A program made the translations under genes and the position numbers. Shown piece after piece: positions 48,710 through 61,708 of a DNA stretch of 64,000 bases (its first letter is position 1; each line of letters begins with the position of its first letter). Source of the DNA: Rhopalosiphum padi (Eukaryota > Arthropoda > Insecta > Hemiptera > Aphididae); assembly GCF_020882245.1 (NCBI RefSeq), contig NC_083600.1, positions 44,177,019 through 44,241,018 of the forward strand, in the 5' to 3' direction. Under the pieces are notes generated by a model that ran no database searches, had not been told where the DNA came from, and saw only the letters and a list, made by a program, of their open reading frames with translations.

Positions 48710-51700
48710 AATTATTATCAGTATATGTACGTGTTCACAGAAAAAATGAAACGTCTATGCACCCGCACAAGTCACCAGCACCGGCGTAGCGCGCGTTAAC
48801 GATCCTGGACTCGTGGTTTATTTGATTTAAATTATGTACCTTCCGTCAATCCTTCAAATTGATCTAATAATGCAATAATATTTCAGAAAACTAATCTGAA
48901 TTCGTTATAATGTCTACTTGAGATCAGTTAGTAGTCCACATTTTAAGATTTTTGATTTTAATTTTGAATAATTAACGTTTGGAAATTACTAAAATTTAAT
49001 ATATTCAAACAAAATCCATATGAATTGGGGGGCTAAAATTAGGAAAAATGGACAGACGGATCTCCAGCAGACTACATAATCACAAAGTCAAGTCAGTTTT
49101 CAAAAGTATTAGCGCATTACTAGATCGATCAGTATGATAGACAAAAGACTGATATGTTTTTGCTAAAATAACCGATCGTCAACAATCCTCTAACGATGTA
49201 TAATATAAACGATATACAAAAGGATGTGCAAAATTTGAAAAATGCGATAGTTGTTTTACTCTTACCCCTCCCTTACCTTCATAATTCCATGCCCAGTTAT
49301 GGCCTTGAAAACTATATAAAAATATGTTTCTGAAAATTATACAGTCACAAAGATCTGCAAAACGTGCGATTATCCAAATAGACACGCAACAGGTTAATGA
49401 AGACGTTATTTTAATTATTACATAATGAATTAGTTGTGAAAATATAAGCCATGACAATTTTTTCCCCGAAACGTGATGGCGTAACTATACAGTCGTGCAG
49501 ATTTCTAATAATATTAATATATAAACGAATGTTTAATTAATGTACAATTTTAATAATAAAAAACAGTTCACACAGTTCACAGTTCTCTGGAAGTTACACG
49601 AATATTACATTTAAATACAAATCTCGGGTTACTAAATTAGATTTAAGTATTTTCAAACTCAACAGTCCAAGAAAATGTATTTTATCTTGTAATATTATTC
49701 GTCAAACATGACCTGCATACATTTTCAAATTACAGTAAATAATAAATATATTCTTAATTCCTATAGAAGTTAGATAATGTAATATATTATATTATATCGT
49801 TTGTTGTATGTGTTGTATGCCGAATACATTTTAACCATTAAAAGCTAATTTAACAAATTTTTCAGCAAAGAAATGTTTTTATTAAGTTTATTCAGTTCGT
49901 TATCCAAATTATACACAAACTTAGAATTTAATTTTCCTATAAAATATCTTATTTAGTATAAAGGAATTCTAGTCATCCAAGAATAATAAAATACAATTGT
50001 AAATGAGTCATAATAACACTAATTAAAGTAAAACAATTTATAATATATTATAATAAAACAAAATGTATATTGTTTTAACTTAATAATATTACGTTTGTCT
50101 ACACGCCCATTTCAAAAAAATATTCGTCTAAAGTAATGCAATGAAAAATATTTCTTTAATACAAATATTAACAAAACAAAAGTATGCTTGTATGTTAGTA
50201 AAATATTGTACGTCCAAGATAATTAAAACTTTTACCTTTTCAGAATTTTCAAGGTTATAAAACTGAAAGAAAAAAATGTTTGGATTAACAAAAAATAATT
50301 AAAATCCAGATAAATTTTACTTTTGAACATACTAAAACATTGCAAGTTAATAATACTGAACCAAAAATAAATTGTTCTGGTTAAAAGAAATTAATATTTC
50401 ATGGCATTTAAGTTTTGGAAAGTTGAGATATAATAAATTGTGATTGTATACGAATTTACAGGAAAAACCATGAGCACGGGGATTCGGACGAAACAGAAAA
50501 ATGTATACATAACTAATATTAACGTGTAATTCAATACAAGACTTTTTCCAAAACGTTCTACTGACAAATCATTTGATACGATTACCGAATGAAAAAACTA
50601 TGAATTTGTATTCATTATACTACACATGTTATTTTTAAACATATTGTTTCAAAACTTTTCTTAATAAACGGAATGATACGAATAAAATGCATTGTTAAAA
50701 CTATTCAATTTAGACGAATAGTAGTTACAAGTTTAATGAATATTTCGAGTAGAATGAAATCCAAATTACTTTCGTGTTCGGTGTAACGTAAAGAAATATT
50801 TATCAATAATCATGTCTAGACTACTTTCACGTAATCACGTCTGTATAATTTCCATTGCGTTATAAACTCGTTTAAAGCCATTTTGCGAGATGATAAAATT
50901 ATGTTCAAAAATTCCGGACATGATTTTTTTATTTTCCTTTCGTGACTGAAAAAAAAAGTGTCGACAAAAACATTACATTGGAAGCAGTTACCGATACCGA
51001 GTTTTTAAATGAAATTACCTAACTTTCGAATTCAATTAACTCTACTATTTAAGTACGAAGATTTTACAATACGAAAATGTCAAAGGCGTTCGTTTTGACA
51101 TTATTGTTTTAATATTGTGTTGACAGCGCGAAATAACACAATATAACTTAGTACCCTAACTGATAAGTTCATAATACTTTATTATCATCTGTAATGCTTA
51201 ATAATTTTGAAGTGCACATCAATTTATTAATTTATAATATTAATAATGTGCTTGACACGGGCTTTTTTTCTTAGCAGTCTGGTTTCTGAGTATACCGGGA
51301 AATAAAGCAATTTTTCCCATTTTATGCTTGATGATGATTGTACTATGTGCAAACATAAATAGTATATAAATATATATATATATAATACCGTTACTTATTT
51401 TATTTGTCGTTTTAACAGTATTCATATAATAATCAAACATATTTTTTCGGTTAAAAAATATGTTCCATTTTTTATCTCAGAATAAAGTAGTCGAAAGTAT
51501 TTAACTGATCGATAGCTCGATCGTTATTAAATCGTGGTAAATGGTTGTTAGTCACAACAACAACAAAATTTAAAGAAAAAATATCGAAATAAGTCTTTAA
51601 CTATTTGAAATACAAGATATAATATATTATAAATAATACTATAGTAAATAACGTCATTATAAATCATTTGTTAATTAATAATCATAGTACAATAAATAAT

Positions 51701-52700
51701 TTAATTTATTTATATATATTATATATATGTTTTAAAAAAAATCCAACAATGTAAAAATTTAAAACAAATATTTTTTATGAATACTAATTTTAAAATTTTA
51801 TTTTGTTAAAGTGTATCCATTCATTGTTAATGTAAATATTTTAATTTTAATTTTTTGTGAATTTAATACTTGAATGTATTAAATGTACCACTTTTAAAAT
51901 ATCAACAAAAGTGAAAAATTGTTTTCAAATTTTAAATTTTCCATTATAACGTCACATTTTGTAATTCACAACTGTTTGAAAATATCGGAAACCAATTCGG
52001 TTGTTCATTTTTAAGTAAGGAACCATTCGGATGCAGCCATGACACAGATCCATTCAGTGGTTACGACTGTGGTTAGGTTGTCTTACAATTTAATTAACTA
52101 AATTATTAAAACACAATAACAGGTAGAATTTATATTATGTTTTAATATTTTACAAATGCTTTGATGCAAAATGACATAGTCATTATTATTTTGTCTAAAT
52201 ACTTCATTTGTATCGAATATTTTCAATCATTATTTTCAAAAGAAATGAAAACAAAAGTTTAAGACCTTTTATTATTTTAAACTCTCGTATTATTAATAAA
52301 CAAAAATGTAATGTAACAAAATAGAAAGTAATCCAAAATACAAACAAAGTTAAAATTAATGATTGTAGTCCATTAATAATTTCATTATTAATGTTATCTT
52401 AAGTATTTATTTGTTATTTACTGAATTTTTATATATTTACATATTATATTTTATTATTTATATACATAGGTACAGTTGTATAAATATCGTGGGTGTTCTA
52501 TCAAAAGTTACTAAGTGACTTTTTTCACAATGTTACTAGGAAGCATAAATAAAACAATTTTAAATTCTTTATAAAATGTATAGAGACATCAAACTATCAA
52601 AGTATAATAAATCATGCTATATGGTTTGTTATCGAAGACTAACTATACTTTTATTTAATCAGTTAAAATGTATTTTAGTCGTCGTATCGTTTTCATTTAT
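48710..52700. other. AT-rich stretch, no gene seen
   Basis: A short CG-rich patch at 48765-48815 and otherwise low-complexity sequence. Open frames at 49179-49457 and 51240-51440 are unsupported. Confidence 0.5.
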
Positions 52701-52768
52701 AATTGGTCAGTCGTAGCAAATAATCGTAGGTCGTAAGTTGCTATTGTGCACAAGCGAATTTAATTTTT

Positions 52769-52790
52769 CAACGACATTATAATGTCGTTG
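52769..52790. repeat. Perfect 22-base palindrome
   Basis: CAACGACATTA followed immediately by its exact reverse complement. Lies at the edge of a GC-richer block (52700-53400). Confidence 0.85.
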
Positions 52791-52874
52791 CGATCATTAT
52801 AACAACAATAACACTTCGTATGCAATGCAATCAAAGTCAGCGTTAAAATTATTTTATTTTGTTTACAGAGGTTA

Positions 52875-52927
52875 TGGGTGTAACTCGATGTTCGCTACGT
52901 TTAGAGTCCCTGAAAGTCTTACACCCA
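52875..52927. repeat. Inverted repeat TGGGTGTAA / TTACACCCA
   Basis: Perfect nine-base arms at 52875-52883 and 52919-52927 with a 35-base spacer, about 85 bases from the 22-base palindrome. Confidence 0.6.
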
Positions 52928-53510
52928 CAGCGGTTTTAACATAATACGGGCGACAGCAAACGTTAATCGTAATATTATCCCGATGACTACGTGGATCGAT
53001 TTTAGGATTTTCGTCGTGAAATTTTATTTTCCCCGATGAGATAACCAAGATTCAGTGGTCATGGAATGATTACCGTTTACTGGTTATACGATGTAAAACA
53101 AATGATTCTAATGCTCTCTGTTGTATTGACATATTTCGGCGTTTTTACAGAGCAAAAATAATAAAATGCAAACACATCCGTAGAGTATGTTTTTATCTGA
53201 TAACGGAAGCGACGCGGTAGCGACTGCAATCGTTTTCTGTAATTGCATACGAACATAGTTCTATTATATTAGAAGGTTGGCAATCCACGAGTTGGTCGAT
53301 CGACATTCGAGTTCATCGACACCAGTAAAATATGCGCTGGACGATTATTCGAATTGGATTTATATTATAATATTGTAATACAGGACATTGCGTAAAACGG
53401 GAACGAAATTAAATGTCGCTATTAAAATATAGTACGAACTGCTTAACAAAAAGCAAGGACTTGGGACATCGTTTTCCCAAACATGCCACATGTGCAAGTA
53501 TTATAATATA

Positions 53511-53850
53511 CAGGGTTAATGACTTATTATCAATTATAATTAAATTTATTTATTCAAATCACAACTTTTGACATTTTTAAATATACTTAAATACCACATT
53601 TTTAAATTTTTGAGATTTGTTTCATTACTTATATAAAAAGGTCCTGTGGCAATATACACTTATGATTTTCAAATGAAAATCTTTTCCTCCCTCCGTAAAC
53701 TATTTAATGGATAATTTTTCTGAAAATTTTTATGTAGATATTCAATTCAAAATTCTTACTAGCAGTATTTCAGATATCATAATGTTTATACTAAGGATAA
53801 TAGTTCTTAAAAATGGTTTTACAAGAATATAAAATTTATTTAATATTGAA
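53511..53850 (+). repeat. Interspersed repeat copy B (CAGG-ended family)
   Basis: Starts TA/CAGGGTTAATGACTT. It shares TAAATTTTTGAGATTTGTTT and the stretch at 53785-53823 with copy A (18754-19140) in the same orientation. Confidence 0.5.
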
Positions 53851-56800
53851 TCTAGTATTTATTATACTCGGATCATTATTAAAAATTATAAATGTTAACT
53901 GATTCATATCAATTACTAAATTTTCAAATCGCCAAAGCCCCCGTATATTCTAAACTCATTTCCACAGACCTATTATCATCCTTAGTAAACAAAATTAAAT
54001 TATTAATTAACTTAAGAAATACTTGACTGAATTTAGATTTTGATACGTCAAAATTATCCACAAAATAATTTACATTAGAAAAGTGGGATCTTCGATAAAA
54101 AATAGAAATTTGTATCTTCATAGAACACTTTTTAAGTAATGCAAAAAATCTGAAGAATTTTAAGATTAAAATATAAGATCATCAAGCAAATATTTTAAAA
54201 ATTCTTAAAATCAAATTTTGAATAACTACATTATTGAAAAGTACAAGTTATTATACTTGGTGAATTTTCGTGTAAAAATGTATAATATAATTATATAAAT
54301 ACCTCATGACTTCAATCCTAAACACTGTGTTTGAACGATCGTTTCTATTTCGTCTTCATCTAAGCCTATCCTGTGATATTTGACGAAATTCTATTATGAA
54401 AATAATAATTCATTAATTTTCTCTCCGACAAATTTCAAATGGGTTGCAATTAAAGGGTCACCTACGAAAAGTTGGTGTACACACTTGAGCCGTTGGGATA
54501 GTTTTATTTACTTTACATTCAATGCATACGCATACAATATGTATTATGTATACATAACGACTATAAATAAAGATGATGACTTTTGAAGAAAGGCGTGGCC
54601 CGCTCGTTCGACGTTATAACAAATATACCGTATAACTATTTACATTGTGATTTATGACGTACAGAAAATTCAAAAATTCAGAATGGCCGAAATGATTTTA
54701 ACTGAAAATAAATATTTATCTGTTTTTGTGATAATTTTATTTTATTACAATGTTATGGAATTTTTAAAATTATGAAAAATCTTTTTTGTAACAGCTAACT
54801 ATACTTATTTTACATTTATTCAAAAACATTTTTAAGGCGTGCGTCCTACCATTGCTGCAAGTCTCGTCATATTTTCATTTTACACACCAACTTTCTATTG
54901 TATATTATTCATGTTTGAATTTTCTTCCATTTGTTGCAATATGATTATAAACGGTCTGACGATTTATTGCATTGTTAATTAAAGTTTATAACTAAAATAT
55001 TCTCAACTAAATAATACTATAACATATTTAGATACATTAAAATATCCAATTAAATTCAGAGAGTTTAAAGAGAAGAATTCAAAAATGTTTATGTTAACAC
55101 TTACTGTAAACTCAATGGAAGTACAAAAATAATGAGTTGGCATATTGAATATTTTATAAAACGAAAGCCTTACCCAACGAGTAAATTGCGAAACAAAAAT
55201 GAAGACCTAACACATCCCGAATTCTCTGTACGTTAAATTAGTTTTGTTACATAAAACAAATTCAAAATAAAATAATTTGATGTAACACGAGTGCAAAGAA
55301 TAAGAAAGGTAATAGAAATGTTTTTATACAATTGTCGTACTTAAATTACATTATATCTACATTTTGCGGATTAACTGAATACAGAAACGCATAAATATTA
55401 AATAGTCACGGAAAGCTGATACTGCCGAGTTTGAAGTTACATCTCGCTTCACTCACTTCCCAGCACTCGGTATAATCGACAACATAAATTCTTTAACCAA
55501 ATTGTATTCGAGATATAGATTTCAAATATTGGAAACTGACTTTAAATAAGGTAACTGGTAGAAAATACTTCCAATGATTTTATTTTACTACACAATAAAT
55601 AAACCTGTAATGAGAATCTTAGTAAATTAAAGTTTGAATTTTACATCAAAGACATTAGTTAAAATATCAAAAATCATTTAAATATCATAATAAATTGTAA
55701 TAAGTGGTATGACCACATATTATGTACATTAAATTGTAGGTTGAGTAAACAATTGTTTTCTTATAATTAAAATATATTTATAGGTATTAAACTAATAACA
55801 CATTATTATTGTTATTAATATGATTAAACGATTTTACTAGATAAATAAAAAAGTACACAACTAATGAAATTGTTTTGATATTGGCTTGTAAAGTTGTAAC
55901 ATAATATTATTATATCATAATTTTAAAATTATAAAAATTAGCCATAAATTATAATTAATTAGGTATGTAGGTACTTATATTTTAAACCTAAAGCTTATAA
56001 TCATATACCTTACGATTCATTCACACATAAGCTTGATATACAACACAGGTTGATGTTTAATAAAATGTATTTCAGCAATTGAATAACCGCCTAAAAATTA
56101 TTAGTTCCGTTATGACCTCATTAATAATATAATATAAATTATATTTTCATACTTATAAAACATATTAAAATATATTTGTATATATTACTTACTCCCACTA
56201 TTCTCTCGTTTGCACGCACCTTGGCATTAAGTATTAATATTGATATTTTCAATATTTTGGCATTCGTCTATTTCCAATATTAACGTGACATATTTTGTCT
56301 TCAGTTGTTTCAATTTGTTTCATTTCACATAATACCACTTTGCGCTTCTTTGCAAACTTTTTTTAACCTGTCAAATTGTAAAATTTGACTTATTTTTGCA
56401 AGTTGATCGCTTCTATTATAACATTATATGAGAGTTTTGTGCATAGGCGACTCGTAACGTGTATAATACCTTTTATCACATTTTATATTATTTACCAATA
56501 TACAATGGATGCGTATAGTGTCAATTTTATTTATTTAGTTATGTGTTTGTCTTTAAAACTCATTCAGCATTACATCGAATGTTTTTTTTCCATCAAAATA
56601 ATTTAACAACTTTACTACACCCAGACTTTAAATTATTAAAAGAGATCGGAGAATTTAAAAATGTATAATATTTTATTACCGTGGTAATGATAAAATTACC
56701 ACTGGTCAGGAAAAAAATGCAACGCAAAGTACAATGAAACACAAGAAACCTTTAAATTTAAAATAAACACGTCATACCTACCTATACATAATATATTCTT

Positions 56801-58580
56801 CACTATTTTTGTAGGTATAATAACATTTTAATTGATAAAACGTGTATTCATTAATTTTTGGCTGCAGACGACACCAATATACGAAAAATAAAAACAGCAT
56901 CAAAAGGTTAACAATACATTCCTTAACTAATCAGTTACTTACGTGTTACATAATACTTTAGTTAAGTACAATTTACTTTAACACTATGATTATTAAATCA
57001 TGCAAAACCCAAATGGCTACCCGATATTTTTTAGTTCTGAAAAAGTAAATATTTATTACATCTACTAGTTATATTTATTTAAATTAATTGACGGGTATTA
57101 GAGTTAATTTTATTTCAATATTTTCATCAATCGTATTAAATAATCAATGTAAGTACATTAACTGTAAATTAAATATGCATTTATAGGAACCTAACCTTTG
57201 ACTTAATTAACTTAATCTAATATCATATGAGCATAGTACTGTTGATCCACTACTACAATTCGTATATTTTTTAAACTATATAGTCTTAATTCGAAAAATC
57301 AATATTCATTATTCGATTTTATATAAGTCAATATAATCAGGAAAAATTAAAAAAAGAAAATACCTAAAAATAAAGGTACATTAAGACGAAAAATAATACA
57401 TAATACAAGTCAAAATACAGTAGACATAGGTTATAGTGAAATTTCAATAAGTACAAACTGATTTTAATCATAATTTTCTAATCCATATTTTAAAATTTTA
57501 TTTAAATTTATAATAAATAGTGTATAATATTTCTTTTTACAACGAAATCAAATATTCACATATACTAATTACTATTTTATATTTCAAGTAAAAAGCATAA
57601 TAATTTAGTTTCGAGTATCATCTATCAGAAGTTTAAAAAAAAGCAATTCAATTAATCAGAAAAAAATAATAATATTAAAAAAATCTATAATAGTTAAATA
57701 TAATTTTAAATTTTAACTTATCGCAATTAAGTCATTAAACTTTTGAATAAAATAATTAATTTCACTGTACTTTATTTAATTAACTCATTTAAACATGCAT
57801 TTTTCTCTTTTTTACATCTTAATTTTAGTAACGAGTAATGAAACTTAATTACAATTTTATTTTATTAACGATTAACGTAACTTTATTACTTTTATCTCTA
57901 AATAACGAGTATTTAACGTAAAATAATTACATTTTAAAAATAACATATAGGTACCCAAACCCAAGGTATTACTCATCACTCATCAGTCATCATAATGTTG
58001 AAATATGCATTTGTTTATAGTTATATGAATCATTATTTATTTCTATAATTTATACTTATTTTTACATACAATTTAATTAACAACTTCGGGTTTTCATCTT
58101 GATCAAAACACCAAAATATTATCCATACCAATGCGTCTGAATATAAATACACAACAAAATGTCTATGAACTTAAATTAATATAGTTCTTAATTTCCAATT
58201 TTTAATTACAATCAAATTATTTAACATAAATTCGTCAGAGTTAGGCGTAGATACACGTAGAACATGACAGATATATAAGTTACGTCGAGACCAATACATA
58301 CGTAGTTCATATTAACTACACACAATAATAAATTTTGTACTCAGCGGATTTAGTGTTAGTAATTTCGACTAGCATTATAAACCATTCGTGTTATGAGAGT
58401 ATTTTTTTTTTCGAGAATCACAATTACCAGTGTGAAAAAAATTAGAATATTGTGTCAAAAACTCAAAAGCATAATATAATAACCTACGGTACACCGGTGT
58501 GTGAAAGACTGTGAGTACATTTTTCGTAAGCCCGATTATTATTAAATTGTTGATAACTTCTGCGTGAAGAGAGATTCTAG
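53851..58580. other. AT-rich stretch, no gene seen
   Basis: Frames at 53924-54121, 54380-54586 and 56385-56606 show no domain, codon bias or splice evidence. Confidence 0.5.
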
Positions 58581-58585
58581 AGTAC

Positions 58586-58635
58586 CTGAGCACGCACACG
58601 ACCGAATGAATGGCCAATGATGTTAGATGCGTCAT
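58586..58635 (-). CDS. Possible first coding exon, signal-peptide-like
   Basis: ATG (58635-58633) followed by MTHLTSLAIHSVVCVL and two bases, ending at a good donor, CTCAG/GTACTC. The stretch has the look of a short signal peptide without a basic start. About 75 bases upstream the minus strand has TATAAA (58709-58704), a plausible promoter distance. The sequence is CG-richer than its neighbours. No second exon was located, so the gene, if real, is unidentified. Confidence 0.22.
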
Positions 58636-58703
58636 AGCTATAGAGTGCCGTTCTGTCTAAGGTTCACCCCCACTTTTTGATTTTGTTCTATCCCGTTTTA
58701 TTG

Positions 58704-58709
58704 TTTATA
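58704..58709 (-). promoter_or_regulatory. Possible TATA box
   Basis: TATAAA on the minus strand upstream of the candidate exon at 58635-58586. No strong initiator follows, and in AT-rich DNA chance occurrence is likely. Confidence 0.2.
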
Positions 58710-58719
58710 CACAACTAAG

Positions 58720-60480
58720 TTATAAAACGTTAAACCACCTGCGTGTCACGATACAATTTAATATTTCAAATAACAATGTATCTATATTATACGATTGAAA
58801 GCCATCTATCTTTCTTTTTCTTTTTTTTTATTCCACATTATATAATACTACCACACTTATTGCGATAATAACTAATCAACAAAATAATATACCACAATAT
58901 TTTCCTTCGAGATTAAATTCTAAAAAATTAATAACGTCATTCATGTTTGTTTTTAAACAATAAACTTTTCTCGTCATATACTTGATGTTTTTCTTTTAAT
59001 CACGTCGTTACAATAATTACTGAGAAAATTCATCGGTGAATTCGATTTTTCACTTTTTAATTTCATCCACTTCAATATATTTTTTCTTTCTTCGCTATTA
59101 ATATTCATGTTATGCAAACAACAAGAATTATGCGTTGATTGGTTTTTGAAAATTCTTGTAAATTATTACAATATTGCCAATATTGTTAAATATTAAAAAG
59201 TAAAATATACAAATGCGTTTTACTTAGTCCTAAACTACCTACCTTAAATATATTTTCCAGTTTATAGTAAATATTGTGCCATCATAAATAATTAGCAGAG
59301 GCGTTCCTTGTTTTTGATCAAATTTTTTAATTTTTAACTGAGTTAAAAATATTCTTTCTTCTGTTTTCTGGAAGTGATATGAGTGGTTGGGCGTAATAAT
59401 ATAATCCTATTAATATTAAAGGTTTTGCATATTTTTAAGTATAAGAGGTGACTGTATATAATATATATATATTGAAATTAAAAAAAATATTGTACTCAAT
59501 TTCTTAAAAATCTAATTTGTTGACGATTTTTATAATTATATATTCATAATACATACGCAAATTAACAAATGATAAACCTTCTTAGATCTGATGCAGGTTC
59601 GAATTTCTGGACCAAATAATACTATAATTACTGGGTTTTTAGTTTTAATAGCATCTATTTTAAATTTTAATTAATTGTTCAGTTTAAATATTATTATTAC
59701 ATTAAAACGTTAGTACTTAATACAGACACATTAAACACAAATGATACTTTTAAGCATTTTATTTTTATTTTTTTTTTTATTTATATTTCCAGTAATATTT
59801 TTTAAACACTACTCACAACGACGGAAACATGTAATCCACAAATTTAATTTTGGAATTTGATTGTGATGAACTAAGAAAATAATTTAAAGCTTCTAGTAAT
59901 CAGATATTCAAATGGAAATCCAGTCTAGTTGGTACTTTTAGTTGATAATATACTTATATGAATTTGTTGAGTAGTTACTTAAACGTAAAAAAAACTATCA
60001 AAAAACGAAAACTATAAAACATTTTAACGAATCTATTGTCTTTCTAATATAATCATTTATTATTTATATAAATAATAAATCATTATTCTGCATCTAAGTA
60101 AGCGAGACAAGTGAAGTACCCAAACCTCTCATCTTTTTAACCTGTCCTACTTTTTAATATTATTTTTAAATTGGTTTTCCTGTTATTATAACAAAATACA
60201 CAGCTATAAAAAATTTATCTTGTTAAGTTAAAGGTTTTCTTCAACAATAAAATACTATGTAGTTTTAATTAACGGGTATTTACCTAGTTTTTCTTTTTAA
60301 ATATTTCTACAAATAATTATTTTAATCTAAAAAAAAAACATAACTATTTGCCAATTGTGGATAATTTACATGGTCTTCGCAATTATTATTTAGCTTGAAA
60401 AATTAAAACATAAAGAAACATATTTTATTCTTTAATTAGATATAAAAGTTAAATTTCATTACACTAATGACGACTGAGTC
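58720..60480. other. AT-rich stretch, no gene seen
   Basis: No supported gene, RNA or element. Confidence 0.5.
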
Positions 60481-60839
60481 TAATTACTGGTTTCTTATTA
60501 CAAACAGGTCGTATTTCTAACGGTCGGGCGGAAATAAATCTTAGTTATAACTAAAAAATGTATTGCTCGGTGAAATATATTCGCTGTGAACAAAATTATT
60601 TCGAAATTTGAAACTGGAATTGTAATTTCTTAGTGACAATTATTAATTTAAACCATTAACATTGACGCTCTGGTGCTCATCACGTTTAGTTGCGTATGAG
60701 TATCAATATTAATAAGTACTGAATCGTATGCAGGGTAGGTAATAAATTAACGTTAAAACTACATATTCGACTTCTCAAAACATGTCCTTTACGAGTATAA
60801 GTGTCTTACCGACTCCTAATACTATCTATTAGGTCTAAC

Positions 60840-60950
60840 TATGCTGCTTATCCACACCCGCGAGAGCACGGCTCGCGATCGGCCAACTGCCGTTGAAACC
60901 AGTCAAAGCTTAACAACGGTCGACAGACGTGCGTCTTTTAGTACTGTAAT
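60840..60950 (+). promoter_or_regulatory. Small CG-rich patch, possible promoter
   Basis: CG-dense sequence (GCGAGAGCACGGCTCGCGAT...) containing an initiator-like CCAGTCA at about 60900, in strongly AT-rich DNA. It lies about 2.8 kb before the plus-strand coding exon at 63798. The link between the two is speculation. Confidence 0.2.
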
Positions 60951-61474
60951 ATATACATTTTACATATAATATAACGTTTTTATAATAAAATTCTGTCATC
61001 AAATACGCGATGTGTAATTATTCAAACCCCGACATCTACAACTATAAGTAATAATAAGAATATAGACAGTTATTGCTGTAGAAAAATTCAATAACAATTG
61101 TTAATAAATATTTAATTTATTAACCTTAAGCCCTTGATCAAGGACGGTAATTTTTTTTTTTTACTCCACGTGTTAAAAATTGTCTGATAATTTTTTTTCA
61201 ACGTGCCATTAAATTATGAAAATTATTTAATATAATATATATAATAAAAAATGATTAATTTAAATGTATTTATTGTATTTATTGCGTAAACAAATAGGAT
61301 ATTTAATATGAAAAATACAATTGGACAAGTGAGTACCCACTCGGCTATACAGTAGGTGTCAAGTGGGTCACTGGATTGATATGTTAAATTTTAATTCAGT
61401 GATATATTATCGTATTTCGTATATGATAAATAATAAATAAGTGATAAATAAATGCTGTGCTTAAAGAACGACGT

Positions 61475-61708
61475 ATGTTCAATTATCATAGTAAATTCAA
61501 TGTCCTTTGCAAAACTTTTAAAACACTATTTTCACTCGTACTTTATCTGGAGTTTTTCGAAAAAAATCATCATAGTACTGACATCGTTGAAAAACCAATA
61601 AGAATTGACGTGGTCATAGAATACTATTCGACGAATAGTTACGAACGCGATAGTACTCCGAAAATTAAGAAGGATTTAACCCGGAAACATACCACAAATA
61701 AACTATGA
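61475..61708 (+). CDS. Small open frame of unknown status
   Basis: From the ATG at 61475 the frame runs 77 codons to TGA. The start MFNYHSKFNVLCKTFKTLFS leads into a weakly hydrophobic segment (LVLYL), and the rest is charged (IRIDVVIEYYSTNSYERDST, then Lys/Arg-rich). G/C-ending codons are commoner here than in nearby random frames, which is the only coding hint. No family recognised. It could be part of a repeat, since 61360-61377 just upstream matches 37215-37232. Confidence 0.2.
   Translation: MFNYHSKFNVLCKTFKTLFSLVLYLEFFEKNHHSTDIVEKPIRIDVVIEYYSTNSYERDSTPKIKKDLTRKHTTNKL

Noticed and set aside
59590..59612. tRNA-like GGTTCGAATTTC
   Set aside because: T stem does not pair and no cloverleaf could be built around it.
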